DNA of 64,000 bases from positions 21,653-85,652 of the forward strand of contig JAVXUO010002732.1 of assembly GCA_033065855.1 (NCBI GenBank), given 5' to 3'. Position 1 is the stretch's first letter, and each line of letters opens with the position of its first letter. The stretch is from Escallonia rubra (Eukaryota; Streptophyta; Magnoliopsida; Escalloniales; Escalloniaceae). Of the stretch, positions 57,351-64,000 are shown piece by piece. A model generated the notes under the pieces. That model saw only the letters and a program-made list of their open reading frames with translations, had not been told where the DNA came from and ran no database searches. The translations under genes and the position numbers were made by a program.

Positions 57351-58569
57351 AAATGACAAGGGGTAAATGCACTTTGACCCCCTCTACTTTAAGGCGGTTG
57401 CAATATGACCCCCTCTTCTAAAAAAGGTTGAACTAAACCTCCCCACACTCATCAAAACTATGCAAAAATGAACGGCCGTAACATAGCTTGTCAAAATGTC
57501 ACAACTACCCTTCTTTTAAACAGAACTGAAAATTCTCTCAAACAATTTGGGGTGGGTGAAGGGAGAATGGAGAAAAGAGCAAGGAGCAGCGGCGGAGGCG
57601 GGGTCAGTGTCGCCGACATGGGGGAGGGGGACTGACGGCATAGCGAGGCGCCGGGGGGGGGGGGGAGGGAGTGAAGAGGAAGGAAGAGAAAGGGAGGGGG
57701 GTTGGCGTCTTTGATGGCAGGGAAGGGGCTGTCGGCGTAGAGCTCGACTGTTGTGGCAGCGAAGGGCGGGAAAGAGAAGAGGAAAGAAGAGAGAGGGAGG
57801 GGGTTGGCGTCACCGATGGCGGGGAAAGGGCTGCCGACAGAGAGCTGGGCGGTTGTGGCAATGGAGGGCGGGGGAGAGAAGAGGAAGGAAGAGGGTGGGT
57901 CGGCGCTGTCGACGGGGGGAGGGGGCTGCCGACGGAGAGAGGAGCGGTGGCGGGAGATGGGCGAGGGAGGGTTGGCGGCGCATGGATAGAGATTAAGTTT
58001 TCAGTGGAAAAAATTAGGGCTTGGGAAGGGCACGGTCGGGTCGGGTCAAGTGGGCATGGAGCAGATCGAATTTGGGTCGGCCTGTGACTGTGAGGAAGTT
58101 CCAAAGAGGGCGGGCGCGGGTAAGGGCGTATGGGTTCGGGTATACCCACTGGATTTTTGAAATTAAAATTTGAAAATTCAAAATTTCAGAATAAAATTCT
58201 TTCTTTTTTGGGTTTTGTTTTGTGGTTGCCCTTTAAAAGGAAGGTTTGCAAATGAATTGAAATGAAAATGGTCACCTTTTGTAAAATTTCTAGGGTTTGC
58301 AAATGGAGTGAAATGAAATTGGTGGTTTTTTGGGTGATTTTTTGCAAGTCTTTATATTAGGTCAAAAGGGTAGTTTCGTCCTAAAATTGTAGGTTCTAGG
58401 CGCCAAACATTTCCCGCCCAAAAACTGTGTTAACTTGGATGGAAAACGTCAAATTTGCATAGTTTTGATGAATGCGGGGATGTTTAATTCAACTTTTTTT
58501 AGAAGAGGGGGTCATATTGCAACCGCCCTAAAGTAAAGGGGGTCAAAGTGCATTTACCCCAAATGACAA
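57351..58569. mobile_element. Mutator-like non-autonomous element, 1,201 bp, with perfect 9-bp duplication
   Basis: The terminal inverted repeats begin GGGGTAAATGCACTTTGACC at 57360 and mirror to 58560. They extend about 105 bp with roughly 90% or more identity by eye. The flanking AAATGACAA occurs at 57351-57359 and again at 58561-58569; 9-bp duplications with long inverted repeats define the Mutator superfamily. The GC-rich interior (57570-58100) is Pro/Ser/Gly-coding in several frames, with no transposase. It may be a captured gene fragment (Pack-MULE) or repeat. Confidence 0.9.
57604..58149 (-). other. Open but low-complexity frame inside the Mutator-like element
   Basis: 181 codons, extremely Pro/Ser-rich and built from imperfect repeats of about 90 bp; the opposite strand is open too and Gly/Arg-rich. 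No domain is seen. Most likely it is non-functional or a captured 5' exon of a Pro-rich gene. Confidence 0.3.
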
Positions 58570-59579
58570 TTTCTCATTGCTCATCCTCATAGATTTCAGC
58601 ATGGGACATCTGGAATTTACGGAGGTGGACTATAGACAACTTTTGTTCTTCAGAGAGCCAGATGATGTATGAAGTGCGAGAGGATGTATTGAAAGTTTGT
58701 TTATGGTTGGTTATTGTTACAGAGGAAAGATGGTTCGGATGTCACGTAGAGGTGCCATAAATGATGCAGTCTGTGTTGGCTTCTAGGTAGACAAAGTGGG
58801 AGACAACAAGGATAGAGTAAGGGCTGAGAGCAAGGCTCCCCAGGCAGGTCACGAAGGCTGGCAGCGCCGCGTTAGCAGGGAGACGACGAACAGGGGCGAC
58901 AGTCAACAGCCGACAATCCGCGTCAAGGGTGCAGCGTCAAGGGTTCGGCGTCGGGAGTACGAATGTCTTTCTCTTACTAGAAATCCAGAGAGAATGAGTT
59001 TTAGAGAGAGAAAGTGAAAATGTCGAATGAGAGAGAAGTCCTTGAATAAGTTCCAAATTCCACTATATAGGCACAAATGCGCGAGTGTCATCAACCGACA
59101 CGTGTCGCCCTCCGGGAGTGACACGTCGCCAGAGGAGGGGTCCACGGTATTGATTGTCCGTCGAATTGCTAGTCCCCGAGTTCGTGCCGCCCTGCCCTTA
59201 TAGTGTCCCTCTGCCTGTCTGAGGAGACTGACCACACCGCGGTAGCATGGTCAGAGTAGCCCGTTGCCCCAGCCTCCAGTCCAAGCCCTTACTGAATCCC
59301 ACGAGACGCATCATGAGACGCGCAGAGATCCTGACAGCGGTGAGGGTTACCCCTGCAGCCAACTGTCAGGCGTTCCGGGTGCGATGCCCTCCGAGGACCT
59401 GCTCCTGTCCCAGAGTTACCCGTGGGTCATTGCCTTGGCGGTGTCGATGATCAATGGTAACATGAGAACATATGCTCACAGCTCGATACCCAAAGTCCGT
59501 GGCGGGGGGTCCTCGTGCCGGAGCACTACGAGCGGAGCCCCCCGAAGTCTGTCGATTAATTGTGTGGGCGAGGGCCGGA

Positions 59580-60390
59580 CCCCTAGTTGATTGAGCGGGC
59601 GAGGGCCGGAGCCCCCGATTGATTGTGCCGGCGAGGGCCTTAGGGTTGGGAACCCGTCCCGCCGCGAGGGCCGGAGCCCGTCAGTTGATTGAGTTGGCAA
59701 GGGCATTAGGGTTGCGAGCCCGTCTCGCCGTGAGGGCTAGAGCCCGTCAGTTGATGGAGCCGGCGAGGGCATCAGGGTTGCGAGCCCGTCCCGCCGCGAG
59801 GGCCGGAGCACGTCAGTTGATGGAGCCGGCAAGGGCATCAGGGTTGCGAGCCCGTCCTGCCGTGAGGGCCGGAGCCCATCAGTTGATTGTGATGGCGAGG
59901 GATGGAGCCCCCGTTTGATTGTGCGGGGGAGGGCCGGAGCCCCCAGTTGATTGTGCCGGCGAGGGCTTTAGGGTTGCGAGCCAGTCCCACCGTGAGGGCC
60001 GGACCCCGTCAGTTGATTGAACCGGCGAGGGCTTTAGGATTGCGAGCCCATCCCGCCGCGAGGGCCAGAGCCCTATCAGTTGATTGAGCCGGTGATGGCT
60101 TTAGGGTTGCGAGCCCGTCCCGCCGTGAGGGCCGGAGCCCTGTCAGTTGATTGAGCTGGCGAGGGCTTCAGGGTTGTGAGCCCGTCCCGCCGCGAGGGCC
60201 GGAGCCCGTCAGTTGATTGAGTCGGCGAGGGCTTTAGGGTTGTGAGCCTGTCCCGCCGCGAGGGACGGAACCCGTCAGTTGATTGAGCGGGCGAGGGCCG
60301 GAGCCCCGATCGATTGTGTGGGCGAGGGCCGGAGCCCCCGTTTGATTGTGCCGGCGAGGGCTTTAGGGTTGTGAGCCCGTCCCGCCACAA
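59580..60390. repeat. 66-bp and 32-bp GC-rich mixed tandem array
   Basis: About nine long units (GTTGATTGAGCCGGCGAGGG, CTTTAGGGTTGCGAGCCCGT, CCCGCCGCGAGGGCCGGAGC, CCGTCA) are interspersed with about five 32-bp short units that lack the middle. The order of long and short units is irregular, as after unequal crossing-over. Frames open through it on either strand are repeat artefacts. Confidence 0.9.
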
Positions 60391-60599
60391 AGGATCCTAG
60401 TGCCGGAGCACTTGGAGCGCGTCAAGGTAGCATCCCGGAGGAGCCGTCTACCTGGCGGAATGGGAGTTGAAGAGCTCCCTGGCAGAGATAGTATCCCGGA
60501 AGAGTCGCCTATTCCTGCAGGATGCTGCATACTCCGGAGAGTGGGTCGAAGCATGTTCCACGACCAAAGCAAGGTACGCATGGTGTGGCAAATGAGTTT

Positions 60600-60960
60600 G
60601 GTGCACGAGGGGCATGTAACCTGAGAATGGTGCATGAGAGCGGCGACGAGTGTCGCGGGACGATACTTGGTGCCGGGGGCACGTAGCATAAAAATGATTC
60701 ATGAGAGCGGCGACGAGTGTCGCGGAGCGATACTTGGTGCCGGGTGTACGTAGCATGAAAATGGTTCATGAGAGCGACAACGAATGTCGCGGGACGATAC
60801 TTGGTGCCGGGGGCACGTAGCATGAGAATGGTGCATGAGAGTGCCAACGAGTGTCGCGGGACGATACTTGGTGCCGGGGGCAAGTAGCATGAGAATGGTT
60901 CACGAGAGCGGCGACAAGAGTCGCGGAGCCATCGCGCGGACGCGGGCGACGAAGGTCACG
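60600..60960. repeat. 67-bp tandem array
   Basis: Four good copies starting CATGAGAGCGGCGACGAGTG and containing TCGCGGGACGATACTTGGTG and CCGGGGGCACGTAGCATGA. They decay into shorter GCGACGA-type repeats until about 61050. Then come four GTGGCCGACCCC-type 17-18 bp repeats (61083-61147). Confidence 0.9.
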
Positions 60961-61358
60961 GGGATGGCGACGAAGGTCGCGGAGATGGTGTGCGGGCGAC
61001 GAGAGTCGCTGAGCCGTCGTGCGGACGCGGGAGTCGTGACTGCGACGCGCGATCATGAGCGACGGTAGTCGGTCGTCAAGGTATGTGGCCGACCCCGTAG
61101 GGTGGCCGACCCCTTAAGGTGGCCGACCCCCCCAGGGTGGCTGACCCCCTTGAGGAGGAAGGCACACCAAGGCTGCTTCACAAAGGGAAAAAGCACGTGA
61201 CTTGAGCATGCGTCGCTTTGACCGGCCTGTGAGCATTGAAAAATTGACCGTTGAATATGCCGATGTGTCATGAGAATTGGGACCCCCAGTGGGCCTATAG
61301 GTGTAGCCAAGATAGGGCGGGAACAATTATTAATTTTGTTGCCCATCTTGTAGAAGCA

Positions 61359-62603
61359 CAAGAGGGCGTACAAAATTGGTTCAACACCAGATACTATAAA
61401 AAAGTATATACAAGCTGATGAGTAAGTCTCAAGTCATGCTACTCCCCTACGTCCCAGTTTAAGTGCAACACTTGAATTTGCACGTGTTTCCATTAAGTAT
61501 TAAATATAAGTAGTGCATCAGATATTATGTTATGTGGGTCCCTAACTATGAGACTGGTTTTTATTGTGTTATTTAGAAATGCGATCGAGCCCACTGAAGC
61601 AACTGTTAAGAGAGAAGACGTGATGAAATACACTAGCAATACTACCATGTTGAATACCGCGGTAAAGTTCTGTACTTTCTTTTATTCAGTTTTGCCCTCC
61701 CATAAATAGAAGCTTACAATACCATGTTTTGCAGGTAACTGATCGGTTTAGCATCCTTCTCTCTAAGACGTTTGATAAAGACAAGGTCTCCTTTGGTCTT
61801 TTCACAGATGTTGTAAGTTGACTTGTATTTCGTGTAATGAGTAGAATTGAATTTCTATTCTGAGCATTTACCAGAATAACGCCTCAAAAGATATAATGAC
61901 AACAATCTTTTTTTTATAATTGTTTATAGATGCTTTCAATGTTGAAGTATGGTTCAAAAATAAAGAGCCCATGGCTTAAGGAGTCAGAGTTTGAGAAGGT
62001 TCGTTCCAATCTTTGAATATTCTAACTTAGATTTAGAATGCAAAGAGTTTTTCTAAATGCATACATTTTTTGTTTCTACTAAGATGGCTTTTCCAATTCA
62101 TGATGCTAAAGAAGGACATTTCTATTGCGCTGTTGCTCACATAGCCGATAGAGAAATTTATAATATGGGGTGCGAGGGGAAAGGTTACCTTTTGCTGTAG
62201 TAAGTGCAGTTTAATCTCTACATCTACTATAGTAACAAGTCTTAAATTGTGATTATTTGTTTTGAAATAAAAAGATGCCAAGCCTTATAACTTAATTACT
62301 ATTTCTTCTCAGAAGAATATATCACAAGCAAGGTGCATACTTATCTACGAGGCCATGAAACAAGAATTTGCAGATGAGACCTCTTTCCCTTGCAAGAAGG
62401 TAAGAGGAGAATTTTCTTTTCCTTTCGATCTCTAGTTCCACTTTGTGTGTTATGATTTTTCCAAAAATGAACCTATACAATCCATCTATATCTAAATCAT
62501 GTTTTAACTTTATACATGTTTATGTCCTCTTTACTTACACCAGAACAAGAAAGAGGAAGGACTTAGAGGAGGAAGCCCGTTGGATGAAGTGTCCTTCATG
62601 TGA
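61359..62603 (+). CDS. Host-type gene, 3' exons; weak resemblance to Ulp1/C48 protease-like proteins
   Basis: Likely exons with GT-AG borders: to 61421, 61577-61661, 61735-61812, 61930-61998, 62084-about 62182, about 62311-62400, and 62544-62603 ending in TGA. The first four joins keep one frame (blocks KRAYKIGSTPDTIKKYIQAD, VTDRFSILLSKTFDKDK, PWLKESEFEK). Exon five reads AFPIHDAKEGHFYCAVAHIA. Ulp1-type proteases have PVH-D--GHW at the catalytic His, which this resembles. The Asp and Cys parts of the triad are not identified, and the join of exons five and six does not keep frame with obvious sites. It may be a decaying gene. The 5' part is disrupted by the solo-LTR-like and Mutator-like insertions. 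Confidence 0.4.
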
Positions 62604-63617
62604 ACTAAGTAGAAAATGTAGCAAAAATCGAGGCACTGATGGGGTTCGACTTGTAAAAACGTTTTATGAAAACTGTGAAAAAATTTGAGTTTTAAAAGAA
62701 AGAGTCAAGGAGATGGCACAAATAAACAGTTCTTACATTGTGAGCCGAAGATAAATACCTAATCCCCACGGCCCTGCTCCTTCTGGGCTACCACTTGAAG
62801 CTTGAAGGATAGAATCTGTTTGAGAAATTCCTCCTTGTTGACGTACTTCTTGTCTCCATAAAACCTTTTGAAACCTTTTGAGTACAAAACCAATGGTGAA
62901 CTTGACTTGATATTTAGATACTTAAAATTGTATTTAGAAATTCGTGAAAATTCAAATAGTGAGTTTTCGGTGTTTGCTCTCTTAGAATTCTTGGCCACCA
63001 TTTCGTTAGACCATTTAAGAAACAGGTCGAAGCTGATGAGATTTAAAAATCATCTTAAACATTGTTTATTATAGAAAGTTATGGTAATTTAAAGTGTAAA
63101 GTCTTGTCCAAGGATTTAATTGTAACATTCCTATTGTCCAAACAATACATAACATAGAAAAATCTACGAGTTTATAGTCAGAATCATACACAGCAACTCT
63201 TTCGAAACATATCATTAAGTTTAAACAGTTTGTATAAAAAAAATGCAAATTACCCTGAACCAAATTCCTGCACCCCTCTCCGGTCGATCCACGTTTATTT
63301 TGCCAATTCAAAGAGGAAAGTGGCGAAAAAAGAAAAAAACAGAGTGGAAAACCTGGAGCTTGATTTCAAGCTCTGCCGACGTGGTTGTAGGAGGGCGTTG
63401 CCAGCGTGGTGGGTCGTGGGTGATGCTGACATGGTTCGCCGGAGGGTTTATGGAGGCCGAAGGGCCGAGGAGAGGGTTGGATAATTTGATGGTTACAGGA
63501 AGTGGTATCATTGCCTTATCAACTAGATGAAGTTGCAACGTATATAAAGAAATTGCAAATAAAGTTGGAAAGGCGTAAATGATAAAGTATCATATATGGA
63601 AATTCGTGAAGATTGGC
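62604..63617. other. Intergenic sequence, no gene recognised
   Basis: A short minus-strand frame (63001-62759) is open for 80 codons and Lys/Phe-rich, but shows no family signature. The GC-richer stretch 63300-63480 is open in both directions without a motif. Confidence 0.4.
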
Positions 63618-64000
63618 TGTCACAACTCGAACCCACGAGTAGGCCCGTGTACTAGGCACATGACTGGGCGTAGACCCATTCAAACACCTGTCAGGGCTCT
63701 ACCAGGCCTTACTTACTACAATCCTGTGACTCCAAATTAATTCTAATTTACGGACCTCCAAAAATTCAAATAAAAATCTCATTACATGTCTTTAAAACTT
63801 ATAAAGAAAACTAGAGGAGACCCAAGCTCCTTACATCAGTTCAAGCATAACGTAAATTAACATAAACTAAAATGTTCGAATAGTAGGCACTCATTATTCT
63901 AAAAGTTCTCTTCGGGCACTACTCCCCCGTGTAGCTCATACTGCTCCGCTTCCCTTAACTCGTCCCCTGATAAATAAGGAATGAGCGAAAGCCCAGCAAG
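63618..64000. mobile_element. Start of an LTR, cut by the window edge
   Basis: TGTCACAACTCGAACCC is the kind of start seen for plant gypsy LTRs. The text ending AAAGCCCAGCAAG at the window edge is also present at about 15750-15764 in the gag-only gypsy element. Probably a related LTR in minus orientation. The rest is outside the window. Confidence 0.45.

Larger units (their letters stand above)
58797..61358 (-). mobile_element. Solo-LTR-like element with GC-rich minisatellites, about 2.56 kb
   Basis: On the minus strand it starts TGCTTCTACAAG (61358) and ends GTTGTCTCCCA (58797). A TATA-like CCTATATAG sits at about 59062-59071, followed by a CT-rich transcript start. There is no primer site, polypurine tract or protein. 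The flanks CAAAG (58792-58796) and CAAGA (61359-61363) could be a 5-bp duplication with one change. The long upstream part is filled by two arrays. The LTR superfamily is unclear. Confidence 0.5.

Noticed and set aside
59619..60390. Ala/Arg-rich and Ser/Pro-rich frames across the 66-bp array
   Set aside because: 66 is a multiple of three, so any stop-free unit stays open. No domain and no start context; an artefact of the array.

Overview
This window is repeat-rich nuclear DNA from a flowering plant, most likely a dicot with a sizeable genome. The signs are AT-rich intergenic sequence, Ty3/gypsy retrotransposons of plant lineages, CACTA, Mutator and hAT type DNA transposons, TTTAGGG-type repeats, a broken cysteine-rich receptor kinase, and small exons with GT-AG introns. 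Nothing looks bacterial, viral or organellar. I cannot name the species.

Left part (1-17.9 kb): a very old minus-strand Ty3/gypsy relic (1-4297) is cut by a CACTA fragment (4300-6220). A near-perfect hairpin follows, then a tandem array of a miniature TRIM retrotransposon (6737-7760), a receptor-kinase pseudogene (10735-11022), a hAT-like non-autonomous element (12828-13588) and a gag-only gypsy derivative (13623-15770). Spacer lies between them.

Central part (17.9-54.7 kb): I read this as one minus-strand Tat-lineage Ty3/gypsy element. Its 5' LTR and primer-binding site are at 54231-54739. Gag, protease, a second RNase H and integrase run leftward to 29923. An antisense accessory ORF (putative gypsy-type transposase domain) lies beyond integrase. 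The reverse transcriptase is deleted. Two elements sit inside it with perfect target-site duplications. One is a Tekay/Del-like chromovirus (18419-27559; 2,086-bp LTRs with two visible differences; intact polyprotein frame), the youngest insertion in the window. The other is an 11-kb CACTA transposon (32937-43943) in gag, carrying a TNPD-type transposase, a TNPA-like gene and several minisatellites. About 7.35 kb of the CACTA plus about 190 bp of flanking gag is then tandemly repeated (to about 51485). The composite therefore has one left end and two right ends.

Right part (54.7-64 kb): a LINE ORF1 relic abuts the Tat LTR. Beyond it lie a 59-bp CACTA remnant, a 1.2-kb Mutator-like element with a perfect 9-bp duplication, a 2.56-kb solo-LTR-like element packed with GC-rich minisatellites, exons of what looks like a host gene with weak resemblance to Ulp1-type proteases (61360-62603), and the start of another LTR at the right edge.

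Inferred order of events: LINE, then Tat, then CACTA into gag and its partial tandem duplication; the Tekay insertion is very recent. No novel cellular system is evident. The most unusual things are the partially duplicated CACTA with a clustered-difference patch, the reverse-transcriptase-deleted Tat element, and the TRIM array.
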